From the NCBI GenBank assembly GCA_949317995.1, contig OX439038.1:33564613-33628612 (forward strand): a stretch of 64,000 bases of DNA, written 5' to 3'. Shown piece by piece: positions 32,940-45,290 of this stretch. Source of the DNA: Acholoe squamosa (Eukaryota; Annelida; Polychaeta; Phyllodocida; Polynoidae). The notes under the pieces are model-generated. The model had not been told where the DNA came from. It did not search any database and saw only the letters and a list, made by a program, of their open reading frames with translations. The position numbers and the translations under genes are program-made. Within the stretch, counting starts at the first letter, position 1, and each line of letters starts with the position of its first letter.

Positions 32940-35078
32940 GTGGTATCAGGTAATTACGGTACTCTTGTTGGGTACAAATCTGCAACAGAACTTGGTTTGG
33001 TTAAAGTAAATCTAAACTCTATACAAAAAACTTCAGAGCCTGAAAAACTCAAAAATGACTTTCCCAACCTGTTCAAGGGTATTGGATGTATGAAAGATAC
33101 ACAGGTAAAATTGCATATTGACAGTTCTGTACAACCTGTGGCCCAGTGGCACCGCCGCACACCCTTTCACCTTCGCAAGAAGGTTGAGAAGGAACACGAA
33201 CAATTGTTAAGTCAGGATGTCATCAAAAAGGTAGAGGGAGAACCTACTCCGTGGGTCAGCCCTATTGTGGTTGTGCCAAAGCACAACAAAGATGAAATCC
33301 ATATTTGTGTAGACATGCGCGAGGCTAACAGAGCCATTCTGAGAGAAAGACATTTGTTGCCTACAACTGAGGAACTGATTAGTGACCTAAATGGTGCATC
33401 TGTGTTTAGTAAGATTGACTTGAAGGCTGGTTATCACCAGTTAGAACTGCACCCAGAGTCTAGGTATATTACAACATTCAGTACACACAAAGGTCTTTTC
33501 AGGTATAAGAGACTTTTTTTCGGTATTTCCTCAGCTTCTGAAATCTTTAATGAGCACATAAGAAATGTGATCCAGGACATTCCGCATGCTAAGAATGTGA
33601 GTGACGATATATTCGTTTTTGGTAAAGGCGAAAACGCCGACAAGATGCATGAAAAAGCTCTTAGAGAAACTCTAGCAGCCCTCGAGAAGGCTGGTCTAAC
33701 TGTAAACAGTGCCAAGAACGAGTATTACAAAGAAGAGGTTAAGTTCTATGGTCTGAAATTCGGTCCGAATGGTATCGCCCCTGACCCCGAAAAGGTCAGC
33801 GCCGTTCGAAGCATACCCTCTCCTACAAATGTTTCGGAGGTTCGAAGCCTCATTGGTATGTTGACATATTGTCCACGGTTTATTCCTGATTACGCGACAT
33901 TAAGTGAACCGATCCGTCGACTACTACGCAGTGATTGCAAGTTTGTTTGGACAAACGAGCAAGAAAAAGCACTGAACGCTCTGAAGACAGTATTGTCTGA
34001 TGAGACAGTCCTACAGTATTTCGACACGAGTAAAGACACAGAGCTAATCGTAGACGCTAGTCCTGTTGGTCTAGGCGCCATGCTCTGCCAAGACAACCGA
34101 GTTGTGGAATTCGCTAGCCGTTCGTTAACACCAACCGAGTCTCGCTACAGCCAGACCGAGCGTGAAGCTCTGGCGATTGTATGGGTGTGCGAACATTTCG
34201 ATATGTACCTCCGTGGTGCCCCCAGGTTCATAGTGTGGTCTGACCTCGAGACTATCTGGAAGAAAACGAATGCGCCTTCACTGAGAATAGAAAGATGGGG
34301 ACTCCGCTTACAGTCTTACGACCTAGACATTAAACATCTCCCCGGGGCCGAGAACCCCGCAGACTGGATGTCCCGGCATCCCGCGCCCCATCGACAAAGC
34401 TCTTGCGAGGAGCAGATAGCGGAACTTTACATTAATTTTGTAGCTGAAAATTGCACCCCTGCTTCGCTGATGCTCAGCGATGTTTGCGATATAGCCTCTA
34501 ACGATAAAACTTATTGTAAGGCTTTGGAGTTTGCCCTGTCAAGCAAGTGGCATTTGGTTAAGGACTTAAATGTAAATGATTTCGATGTAACTGAACTCAA
34601 AGAGTTAAGCACGGTTAGAGATGAGCTTACTACACATCCATCAGGTGTACTTCTAAAAGGTCACAAGATAGTTCTACCGAAAGGTTTGTGTGACCAAGCC
34701 ATCTCTATTGCCCATGAAGGTCACCAGGGCATGAATAGGACCAAATCGTTTATAAGATCCAAGGTTTGGTTCCCAGGCATTAATGAAAAGGTAGAGAAGG
34801 TAATTAAGAACTGTACCGCATGCCAGCTCATATATTCAAATCCTGTTCGTTTAGAACCGTTACGCATGTCCGATCTACCTGACTGCCCATGGGAAAATCT
34901 GAGTGCCGATTTTTGTGGCCCATTACCATCTGGCGACTATTTGTTTGTGATGACAGATGAGTACTCTAGGTACCCCTTTGTGGAAATAGTTAAATTTGTT
35001 TCCGCCAATACAGTAATTCCAGTTCTGGACAAAGTCCTATCAGATTGGGGGGGGAGTAAAACAAATCAAAACAGATAA
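32940..35078 (+). pseudogene. Gypsy-1 pol: reverse transcriptase, RNase H, integrase N-half
   Basis: The 712-codon frame has the domains in Gypsy order. Reverse transcriptase is at about residues 35-290, with WVSPIVVVPK, SKIDLKAGYHQ and the catalytic box SDD (NVSDDIFVFG, near residue 220). RNase H is at about 365-480, starting LIVDASPVGLGAML. The integrase HHCC zinc domain is at about 588-627 (HEGHQGMNR ... CTACQ), and the first catalytic aspartate follows in SADFCG. The frame then breaks at a G-run (about 35046-35053), where one extra or missing G shifts it. The catalytic residues seen so far are intact, so inactivation looks recent. Confidence 0.9.
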
Positions 35079-35841
35079 TGGTAGCCCATTCAACTCGCAT
35101 GCATTTGCTGAGTTTGCAAAGCACTCCGGTTTTCACCACCGCAAGATAACACCCAGGTGGCCAAGAGCCAACGCTCAAGCAGAAGCGTTTAATAAGCCTC
35201 TCATGAAAGCTGTACGCGCGGCATCCATCGAACGTAAAAACTGGAAACATGAACTCTATAGATTCCTCCGCCAATACCGCGCTACCCCACACCCGTCTAC
35301 CGGTTTCACACCATACCGCCTCCTTTTAGGCCGTGAACCTCTCACGAAATTACCAGAGTGTAAACCGAAGTCGGATGACCTCATTCATCTGACCGCGAAA
35401 CGAAACGACGAACACGCAAAAACGAAAATGAAAGCGTATGCTGACACTCGAAACCATGCAGAGAGGTCGAACATTCAGATTGGCGATAAAGTTCTAATAA
35501 GAACCGAGGTGAAACACAATAAGGTAACACCTTAGTATGTCCCAAAACAGTATGTAGTGACTAACAAAAAGGGTAGTATGGTCACTGCCAAATCAGATGG
35601 CCATGCGGTAACTCGCAATAGCTCCAGGTTCAAACCCACCATGGTATATCCCGAAGTGGTAGATGATATTGATGAAGAACTATACGAAGCGCCAAAGATT
35701 AATGTTGAAACCGCAACTCCTATAGCTGCACCAGTACTGCCTAGCCCCAATCGCAATGTAACACCCTCACCCCAGAAGCGTGTATTGCCAAGTCGTGCTA
35801 GACGACCTCTGAGTCATTTAGAAGACTATGTGTCTAAATAG
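35079..35841 (+). pseudogene. Gypsy-1 integrase C-half and tail
   Basis: After the G-run frameshift, the next frame carries TDNGSPF (second catalytic Asp) and RANAQAEAFNK (catalytic Glu). It continues as a 110-codon frame (35203-35535), meets a TAG at about 35533, and resumes in the same frame to 35841. The C-terminus is rich in Pro and Arg. The pol product ends 61 bp before the 3' LTR, with a purine tract AGAAGGAAAGAG at 35890-35901. Confidence 0.8.
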
Positions 35842-35902
35842 TTTGTATTCTATAAGTGTGTTCGTATATCATGGTATAGTTTTCATTCAAGAAGGAAAGA
35901 GA

Positions 35903-36131
35903 TGTAGTGTCTTAGTGTTATCCACCCTGCACACTGTTGTTTATATGTTGCTATGTACTTGTGCTGCCACCAGTGGTGAGTCAATGAACTGCATGACCTA
36001 CATGTTGAGTTGACCTAGATCTGTCTCTCTGTCTTCCATTTTGAATGCATACAGACCATGGAATAAAGGCTCCACATAATCCAACAGCATCTGCCTGCCT
36101 TATTACTATACCACACTTGAAATACATTATA
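35903..36131 (+). repeat. Gypsy-1 3' LTR
   Basis: It is 229 bp and differs from the 5' LTR only at CCTGCAC, CTGTCTT, AGCATCT and ACATTATA. ACAAG follows directly. Confidence 0.9.
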
Positions 36132-36300
36132 ACAAGGACATGGAGAATGAAAAAGTTAGTGACATGAGACATGATCTTTCCTTAAAATCGACATGTGACA
36201 TGGAGCTTAGTGACAGGGACATGGGGAAATAGAAATTTTAGTGACATGTGACATGGCCTTTTCTTAAAATCGACATGTGGGACCCCCCATCTAGACCCCC

Positions 36301-37244
36301 TTAATAAGTGGCACCCTATGACTTGGGAAGGGGTATATATTCCTCTGACATACATATCAGACCACACTATATTAGCTTTTATACCAGCTTTAAGATAGAG
36401 AATTAAAGGGATAGATTCCGTTGGTGTACATACGAACTGAAGTCCTGCTGTGTCCTTACAGCATGTGTATACTGCTTCCACACAGAGGTGCTAATTTTTA
36501 TTGCCCCACAGGTGGTCCTGTTTGAAGTTTGGTCTGTGTGGGGTCATTAGGGTTTGGGGGTGGAGGCTGGAGCAGCTCCATAAACTGACCAACAACTCAA
36601 CAGAAGTGGGTTGGTGTCTATTGATGGAACAGCCTGATTTCAAAATTTTGACAGTTGGAGAAAATAAAATACTCAATTTCTGATTGTTTTATTCATCAGA
36701 AAAAGCTGATTTTAGCTATACCTATCATTGAGGTACTCACACATATGGTATGCGCTTTGCAGAAAATAGTATTCACTAAAGACAGAGATATTTAGGATAA
36801 CTTGGCATATTTGACCAGAGCTCTTTACCCCACCTTATATGAGACCCCCTGTGGGATCACAGGCTGTTCCGTCCTATTTATAGTCTTCGTTCCCCTTTAA
36901 GAATAGGAGAGAACATTTAAGATTGCCTTCATCCCCCGTGCTTCTACACACACCGTTGCACCTTAAAAATCATAAACAAATGCACTCATTGGATAATAGC
37001 AGTCATGTGACCACCTAACAGGTGTTGATGCACAGGAACCCTGTCTGAAATAAGATGTATTATGGGAAACTCTCTGCTTTAATCGGAACCTAAACTCTCA
37101 TCTCTGTACAGGTTGCTAAGCTAGGGGAGGGGATATGGGAATCATATGGGGGAGGGATCCCCGTCCCCCCTGACCCCCTGAAAATAGACCTTTGTATGAT
37201 TTTGTATAAAGGAGTCATATAGGGTATTCAGTGTAATTCACCCC
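36301..37244. other. no feature identified
   Basis: Intergenic DNA without a recognisable exon or repeat; the small frames are unsupported. Confidence 0.4.
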
Positions 37245-37832
37245 TTCTGCCCCTTTTTAATAACAGAGGGGGGGGGGGGCTGAATTTTTGAGGGGGTCAG
37301 AATTTTTTCGACCCCTTGACCAAATCATGAAAATAAACGTGGTTATGAGTTTTCATACAAGAAAAAAAGGGTCAGAATTTTTTTGACTCCTTAAGGAGGG
37401 GGGCTCAATATAATTTCACCTGTTTTCTGCGAAAAAGCCAGTGCGTTACTATAGGTTAGAAGGGTTCATTCGCATGCGATTCTTGGTTCTTCCAGGGTGG
37501 GCAAATAAAATTTGACCCCCTCGAGATGGGGGGGGGGTCAGAATTTTTTTCGTGCATCCACGCGCAAACCCACCAGCCCCCCTCTGTTGTTAAAAAATTA
37601 TCACTCCCTCAGGGAGTGGTCATTATTTATCAGCAGGGAGATGGCGGGTTTCTTGCGCAGACGCATGAAATGTTTGTTGCGCCCCCCTCCCCTATGCTTT
37701 GATCTATAGTAGCGCTCAGGCTTTTTTTTGTCAAAAAGAATGTGAATATTTTTATGCCCCCCCCTCAAATGGGGTCAAAAGTTTTTACTTCCCCCCCACC
37801 ACCCCTTGTGGATAAATGATGACCACTTCCTT
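37245..37832. mobile_element. two adjoining MITE-H-type elements
   Basis: The first runs from TTTTTAATAACAGAGGGGG (about 37252) to TTGTTAAAAAATTATCACTC (ending about 37609). The second starts GGGAGTGGTCATTATTTATC at 37614 and ends at GATAAATGATGACCACTTCC near 37830. Both have G-run interiors and no genes. Confidence 0.6.
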
Positions 37833-38429
37833 ACCAACATTGTACTATCCTACAATCATTAGTACATGTATAAATAGCTTTTCACTGAAGTTCCCGTACA
37901 AATAACATTACCCCATAAATTGCCTTAATGGATGATTACTCCCATCTGAGCGTCTCCCTCCTGCGTAATCAGATGATGACACCAGAGGGCGCAGCTCATG
38001 AGGAACCCTCTTGTGTGTACCTTCCCAAAAGAGTAACAGGCCCATGAATGGAAAACCCTGGGCCTACGTACTAACAGTTTAGTTCTACTGGAGGAGCCTC
38101 CAACCTCCCGTAGATGAGTTCAGAATAAGACACCAACAGCACAGTACCTCTCTGTGATACTGGTATATAATAATGCCAACTGAAGACACAACCAGAAAGC
38201 TCATACAAACTGTATCTTTCTGACACAAATAGGGACTTTACTCTCTATCATCTAATACAAGCAAGTGTTGAGTTCATGGGAACATTTAATCTTTGATTGT
38301 TTGCCTGGTGAGGCATAAAGGACGGGTGAAGTCTTGCTTAATCTGAAATCTCCATAGTCTATGATATTTAGGACTAATTTCTGGCAAAAGAAAAACAGAT
38401 CAGGTTGCCACCAATGTTGAAAATCTCCT
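37833..38429. other. no feature identified
   Basis: No exon-like or repeat structure recognised. Confidence 0.4.
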
Positions 38430-39092
38430 ACCCCCACTCCCTAAATGTGTAGTTTTTACTTGTGCTCTAGAAGGATAGCAACTTACATTGATTTGTCTAT
38501 AGGAGGCCCTGGGGTGAATGGCCCCCAACCCCAGAATCATAGGAAAAAAAACTGCCTCCCATACTTTAAATCTGCAGTTCTCATTTGTGCTCTAGAAATG
38601 TTTGCAACCTAGATCTATAGAGCCTCTGGTAAAAGTTACAAATTTTCTGGGGTGGGGCTCTGGGGTGATTGACCCCAACCCCAGAATTCTGGGGAAAAGT
38701 CTTCTGCCCCCACACCCTAAATCTTGAGTTCTTATTTGCACCCCTGCAAGGTTTGCAACCTAGATCTTTAAAGATTCTGGTAAAAATTGTAAATTTTCTG
38801 GAGGGGCTCTGGGGTGAGTGGCCCCAACCACAGAATAATGGGGAAAAAATCGCCTGCTCCCACTTCTTAAATCTGTAGTTTTTATTTGTGCTCCTGTTAG
38901 GGTTTGTAGCCTTGATCTATAAAGCCTCTGGTAAAAATTACAAATCTTCTGGGGGTGGGGCTCTGGGGTGAATGGCCCCAACCCCCAGAATTATGGGGAA
39001 GAAATCTCCTGCCCCCACACCCTAAATGAATAGTTCTTATCTGTGCCCCATGTAAGGTTCACAACCTAGATCTATAAAGCCTCTGGTAAAAA
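38430..39092 (+). repeat. about 150-bp minisatellite, 4.3 copies
   Basis: CTCTGGGGTGAATGGCCCC or variants recur at about 38508, 38658, 38807 and 38960. Each is followed by CAGAAT..TGGGGAAAAAA, CTAAATCT and CCTAGATCTATAAAGCCTCT. The copies have diverged. Confidence 0.9.
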
Positions 39093-40290
39093 TTGCCTAC
39101 GTGAGTAGTGGTGCCACCTGGTGGAAATGGGAGAAATTATGGGTCGCCATCTGGAAAACAGGGGCAATTTTATGCAGTGATCACCACTTTGCATAGGGCC
39201 TAAAAGATATTTCTAGTAGAGATATAGAAAAACAAAAAAATGGGTTTTTTCTTTTAGATACTATATTCTTAATTAGGAGAAACATGGACAGACACAAGTT
39301 TGACAGACAATAACAGAGGATGGACAAAATCGCAATTTATACCTCTACCATTTTTGAGACCTTTATTTTCCTATGGAATAAAAATGAAACAACTAAAGGT
39401 AGTCTTAAAATGAGCAATAGACCTGAAAAAGGAGTTATTGAAGAACACTGTCACCAAATTTCATAGAAATATTCTTTTTCGTCTAGCTTCAGGTGAAAAA
39501 AGGTGCCTACAAAGACGGTTCAAGTCAAACGAATGAAGTACAATCAGTAGAATAAAGTGCATTTAACATCATTCTGACTTGACTCGTCAATAAGAAGGAG
39601 ACACAACACCAGCCTGTTTCATATTCCTAGATTGTGGCATGGGTGGGAAGAGGAGACAGAATAGTGATGAAAAAGCATATTTTTCGGGCAAGAAAGATTT
39701 CAGACTCCTCGGGGGTGGAGGGGGGGGGGGTTAGGGTTGTTTTTATCCCTTATATCCTAGGATATTCACACCTGGGGTAAGGACAGGATGAAACTGAAAT
39801 GAAGGTATTGTATGGCATTGTTAGGGAAATCAGGCGAATTTGGGATATAGGCTGCTGTTAAAATGTGACCACCCCTAAGTCCACTATGACCCATCCTTCA
39901 TCCTGGCATCACCTTCGGTCCCAGCGTTCATCCATCCTCAACATCAACCTGGCACCAGCCTCGGCCAGGGGTTTTTGATACCAGTTCAATAGTAGCCTAT
40001 CATCGGGATTGTGGGGGCCTTTCCTCTGCACTTCCTCCCAGCTCTCCACATTTGATCCTTTTGCCTCACTCTTTCTTTTATCATTTACTACTTACCTGAG
40101 GAATGCGAATACAAAAGTTTCCACAACCCCACCTTCAAATTCGCCCAGGCCACCCCCTCCCCATGCTGCCCCAAAACAGAGTACGTCTCCCATCTTGTAT
40201 TAGCTACCCGGGATAAACTACTATACATTGTATATTGAAAAGGCAGGTAGACACATGTTCGGTGGTTGGGGAGATGATGGGTGTGGACCA
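39093..40290. other. no feature identified
   Basis: It includes a G-run at about 39716-39730; otherwise nothing recognised. Confidence 0.4.
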
Positions 40291-40365
40291 CTAAATTTGA
40301 CATGGTGACATGGCAATTTCTTAAAATCGACATGTGACATGAGGATCCACACCCCCGAGATGCGT
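40291..40365. repeat. MITE R fragment
   Basis: CTAAATTTGACATGGTGACA and TTCTTAAAATCGACATGTGA match the left half of the element split by Gypsy-1 at 25570-25637. Confidence 0.6.
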
Positions 40366-40941
40366 AAATTCAATGGGGAGGTAAAGGCACCTGGAAACAA
40401 ATCGGTGGATGTGAGTGCTAGCTAAGTGTGTGAGGGAGGAGTAGGTACATGTAGTAATACACAGACACCAAGAAGCAAATGCAGGCTGTCATTGGGTTTT
40501 TATAGGCCTGAGTAATATGGGTGGTATTCCTAAAGAGTGAGTTAGTCCAGTCTATTCAGCCTAAAAGTTCAATATGGGAGATTTTCCTAAAAATCGATAG
40601 GATCCCATCTACTTGCTCCTTTCTCCCTCACTTTAAAACAAGGGCAAGGGCCTCAACCATCCCCGCAGCGGGCCCTTAAACTCCCAACAGAAAAGTTTTG
40701 TGAAGAGGTCGAAATTCTGACAATAAAAAAAAAAGAAGAAAATTTGGTATGCATTCTGATGACTTCTGGGGATGAATTCATTTACGTTGATTCTAGTTGG
40801 ACCTTATTCCAACCTAGCAGTATACATTATTGACCAATCAGAAAATTCCTTTCATTCAGTGCAGACTTTTTAGAGTGCAATACGTTTGGCTGGTCCCGCT
40901 GCCCAACCTCCCACGCTCGGTATAGGGCAGGTAGCTAGCAA
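40366..40941. other. no feature identified
   Basis: Intergenic; nothing recognised. Confidence 0.35.
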
Positions 40942-41063
40942 CTTCAAGCATTGGCATTTTCTAAATATCGGTATTGGCGAGTGAAGCGCGCGCATGGGCA
41001 TGCACATGCGCGTGCTTCACTCGCCTATACCAAGGCTTTGTACTTTGCCAATGTTTGAAGAGT
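40942..41063. repeat. 120-bp imperfect palindrome
   Basis: The centre at 40976-41025 has a 21-bp stem (GGCGAGTGAAGCGCGCGCAT... against ATGCGCGTGCTTCACTCGCC) with one mismatch and an 8-nt loop. The outer parts CTTCAAGCATTGGCA and TGCCAATGTTTGAAG extend it. It is probably a MITE or foldback remnant. Confidence 0.75.
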
Positions 41064-44000
41064 GATATGCAAATCATAATTTATGATAATGATATTCTGG
41101 TCACGTGTTAGCTCTACTAGAACTCGTGACGTCATAAGGTCAGTTAGTAGCTACCAGCGGGCAGATCGCATCGATCCCGCAGTGGTACCAGCGAAGCAAT
41201 ACGTAACACCTGGTACCCATCACACTGGCTGTTATCAGTCCTTACCTCTCAAGGTACCAGATTCAGCAGGGGTCACCCCACTAAGGATCTCGCTAACCAG
41301 GATTTTTCTGTTTGCTGGGATTTTTCTGGAAACAACTACGAGAGGTATTTACAGTGTGAAGGATTGAATATGTACATGAGGTATCTCACATTGAGGTGAG
41401 GTTTAAAATATGTACAAGCCAGAATGAGCTGATAGTTGTTTTATGGTTTAACTTTTACGTCCCAGTACTGATATTCATCATTTGTTAATCAATACCAATT
41501 GGTATATCTGGTACTTCATTCTAAAATGATTTGTCCAGGTTTCATCTCGAAAGAAGTCATGCAATTGTCAAAACGACCATGAAGAGGTTTATTATTTATT
41601 ATCACAGACAATAACATCTTGACAGAAAACCAACACTGAAATTGGGCCGACCACCGGTATACCGGTAAATTTGTATACTCTTTCCAGGACATGCTCATAT
41701 ATCAACAGATGGCAGAATGAAGGTTAGATACACCATCTGCCAGGAAAGACGTGAACGAATACAACATAAACATTGAGGAATACTTCAAATTAGGATTAAG
41801 CAAATCTGAAACTCTCACTTTTGAACATTCTTGACGATGTGGGATGTGTAAGATGGTGGGGATGGTCCTGTAAATTTCGAGTGATCATGGATCTGCAAAT
41901 TTGTTATTGTAACTGAGTAAAATGTGTTTTTTCATTCATCGGGTAAATTACTGCTTGTATAGGTCCTATCTCAACTCTCAATATCTCGTGTATAGCTAAC
42001 TGGTACCTATAACATAAAGTTATTTCAATACTATCGTGTCAATACTGTCAATACCACATATGCATTCAATTCATTTTGTTAACATTTTATATACTTTCTC
42101 TGCATTTCAACATTCAAAATACATAATTTTTTTTTCATAATTGATACTGTGTATGAGGAATTTCATAACTGAATCCATGCACAGCTGATGCACTTTTCAG
42201 CCAAATGCCCGTCGTCCTTTGCTTCGGTAAATAAAGCAGCAGAATGAATACTTGCAGCGTTTTTTTTTGTAATAGGCATACTCATACATTTATTTTTGTT
42301 TTGGGCTGACTAGTTAAATTTTCGTGTTGACTTGATATCATACAAGTGCTAATACTTAATGAAAAAAAAGGTCTATAAAAGTCCTTCTATATTATAATAT
42401 ATATTCCTAACTCGTGAATAGGAAACTGAAGTATGTTAGCACGCATTCAAACACAGGGATGTAAGTCAGACTGTTTGAAAAATTTGAAGACATATTAAAA
42501 AATTCTGCATTTATTGTAAAACATTAACAAAACTTTGATCCAAGAAAGGCAATTTGGTTAAATCTTTTAGACATGTTTGATTCCAAAAATTCTGAAATCA
42601 GACAAAATTCTGAGAACTTACATCCCTGCTGAAACAAAATGTCGGTACAATGTATTGATTGTAACACCCATATGTGTATATGATTGTTTCTGAATAAAAG
42701 CGTCATCGCAATTCATGATCAATTTGCAATGTAACCTCTGTATACATGTATTTAAACTAACACCATGCAGTGACTGGATTTGTATATAGTGCTACAGCTC
42801 AGGTAGGTTTTGTTTGTGTTTGTATGACGATGACATTGATGTACCACAACGCACCACAGAGAACAGTGTCCATATTCGGCATTACTTCAAATGTAATGTC
42901 AAATGATAAATCTTCTTTTCACTGTGTCACTTGGGACTGCATAAATATTCAAATGCTTGCCACAATTGCTTCGGAAACATATTACAATCCATGGCAAAGA
43001 GTTGGATCGGCGCCCAACTCACATACTTGTGACTTGGGCCTACTGGGGCCTCAGTTTTTGAGATTGAATGCGCCTTGACATTCGGCGCACTCTCCTGCTT
43101 TTATTCCTAGTTTGTATTAAATATAACTTACAATTCTGGATAATTTGAACCCTTAACTTGCACCACAATCAATTTCATTAAGGTACGACTTTTGTAACCT
43201 GTCGAAATTGACATTTTAAAAATCCTGACATGTTTTACTAGAGAAATAACATGGCGGCCGTGTTAAATTTTCGGACATGCACTTGGCAAACTTCTACGGC
43301 ACAGTACCACTGTCAGTCTCATCTACTTGTAGGGGGGTCACTGAGACCCTACATCGTAGGGTCTCAGACCTGTGACTAATGGCAAGAGGTATACTTAATG
43401 ATACTTTTGGCACGAAAATTTATACAGTCTATTTCGGAAGTGTTAGATACGTGGATTTAAAGATGTTTTCCCCCATTATTCATCCTGGATGGCTGGTGTC
43501 ATTAATCAGACACCGTGTCATGCATCTCAATTGAATAGGCTCACTTAAATATGGTTCAATCTATGATCAACATAGGTAGCACACCTAGAATCCGGCTCAG
43601 GGTATTTTAGTGGAGGCCACCGCTCGGCACTTCGTTCTGTGCGGTGGAGGGTACTGACCATAGGAAATTTTGAGGTCCTGCACCGGAGATGGCCACGCAT
43701 CTCTCATGCCGGTCAAGTTCTATCTGCCATAGCTGAATAAATATGGCGAATCTAGTTTCTATTTTTTGAAATGTTGTAGAAATAGACAATACCTATCACC
43801 TGTATCTTTCGTAAAGCTCAATTCTATCTCTAAATAATCGGTCAGACACATGTAAACAAATCATATGAACTTTTGCCTCTTTGTGATGTCTATTTCAATG
43901 GCCACTCATGAATTGCCTGTACAGATTTAACTATATCTGCATATATTTGGAAGCAGAATTATCATAATCAGTAAATAATATATTGGAGGTAATTACGGTA

Positions 44001-44348
44001 GATGTGTATATGCACAGAGCTATATAAAATGGTGAAGGTCACAGGCAAGGAGACGTATCACAGATATCACAGGCTTACAGTGATATCTATTTTCAATGTG
44101 TTATATACAATGTACTATGCTAACATGTACTGACAAATAGTGACTTAAGTACTAATATATATTAACTAATTTCTGTGTAAATACTGACATATTTTGACTA
44201 ATTGCTGACACATACCGTAATCTCAGTGTCATGTCAATACAGTCATTGTCAGCATTCTGGGTGCATGAGGGCTGTAGGCGTACAGTCTACAGCAAGCTGT
44301 CAACCCAATGACCACACCCCCCGTCCCTCCCACACTCAACAGGCGCCA
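41064..44348. other. intergenic, no gene identified
   Basis: More than 3 kb with only short unsupported frames. A strong hairpin at 43341-43367 is listed separately. Confidence 0.4.
43341..43367. other. perfect 12-bp hairpin
   Basis: CTGAGACCCTAC, loop ATC, GTAGGGTCTCAG. The stem is perfect with a 3-nt loop. It is isolated and not followed by a T-run on either strand. It is too short for a pre-miRNA, so its role is unknown. Confidence 0.7.
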
Positions 44349-44368
44349 GCCGTCAGTGGGTACTACTA

Positions 44369-44601
44369 CCGTAAACTCCCGCGTATAAGACGCGTCCTCT
44401 ACGCCAAACAAAATGCTGGGGAGTCTTATAGCTTTCTCTCAAGTTGGGGGTGCGTCTTATACGAGGGGTAATTTTTCTATAGATATGTACTAATCTTACA
44501 AATATCAGCATTAAAATGTACGTCTTATACGCGAAAATGCATGTGCTAAGTTTGGGGTGCGTCTTATACGCGCAGCGCGTCTTCTACGCGGGAGATTACG
44601 G
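44369..44601. mobile_element. element W, copy 2 (233 bp), within a larger palindrome
   Basis: The ends CCGTAAACTCCCGCGTATAA and GCGGGAGATTACGG are flanked by TA on both sides. Outside it, GCCGTCAGTGGGTAC (44349-44363) and GTACCCACTGACGGC (44604-44618) are themselves inverted. It is similar throughout to W copy 3 (48018-48250) and of the same length. Confidence 0.8.
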
Positions 44602-44621
44602 TAGTACCCACTGACGGCAGC

Positions 44622-45290
44622 GGCCCTTGGTTGCCATGCGTTACAGCTAGGGTAGACCATACTACGACTAGCTTTTTATGGCTATTCATTTTTTACTGCA
44701 GTGGTTAAGCCTGTGGGCCACAAAAAGAAAATAATACTAAGACCCAGAAGCACGTCGTAGAAATTCGTACTCTCAACTGGTTACAGTGATGTCGACATCA
44801 CTGTAGCAATAATATGGGCCGAAATTAAGCATCACAAAGAAGGGAAACTGCATGCAACCTGACTGAGTGCTGCACGGATGTGATGAGGCTCGGTATTTGT
44901 AACCTGCAGACACCCTATGCATGCCATTTAGGTCTGCCTTACTTGGGCAGCCTACCCCTACGGTTAACTCCCGCATATAAGCTGCACCCGTGTGTGTATC
45001 AGCAACACCCTGTGTTCAGTGTGATACTGCAGGTCAAATCTGGGGTTAGAAAATTGCAGGTGTTTTACTGTTCTATATAAGGGAGTGATCATCTAAGACT
45101 TACACCTGCAATGTGGATTAGGGAAGACTAAGTGGTAATATGAAATTATCCTAAAATTGATTCGTGTCATTATTCGAAAATTTGCTGATAGAGGGCAGAG
45201 TATCAGGTATACATCAATGTTTGATGGATAAAAATCTGCTAGGGTCAGGAGCTTTCAAGAACTATCAATATTAAGAACATGTCAATCTCA
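44622..45290. other. RNF180-like 3' flank, no feature identified
   Basis: DNA downstream of the RNF180-like stop codon. No clear polyadenylation signal close to the stop on the minus strand. Confidence 0.35.

Larger units (their letters stand above)
25643..36131 (+). mobile_element. Gypsy-type LTR retrotransposon 1, full length
   Basis: Two 229-bp LTRs (25643-25871 and 35903-36131) differ at 4 positions, about 98.3% identity. The target ACAAG is duplicated outside them (25638-25642 and 36132-36136). The order is LTR, primer site, leader, gag, protease, reverse transcriptase, RNase H, integrase, LTR, which is the Gypsy (Metaviridae) order. A 5556-bp insertion (26034-31589) splits the leader. 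Several frameshifts and one stop make this copy inactive, although the LTRs imply a fairly recent arrival. Zinc knuckles in Gag, the SDD polymerase box and the lack of a chromodomain suggest a Mag- or K02A2.6-like lineage; this is an inference from motif resemblance. Confidence 0.9.
25565..36300. mobile_element. MITE R split by the Gypsy-1 retrotransposon
   Basis: GGGTCTAGACCCCTAAATTTGACA at the left (25565-25637) and GGGACCCCCCATCTAGACCC at the right (36270-36300), with TCTTAAAATCGACATGTGAC repeats on both sides, are the two halves of a small element. A similar unit lies near 40291-40365. Gypsy-1 is inserted within it. Confidence 0.5.
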
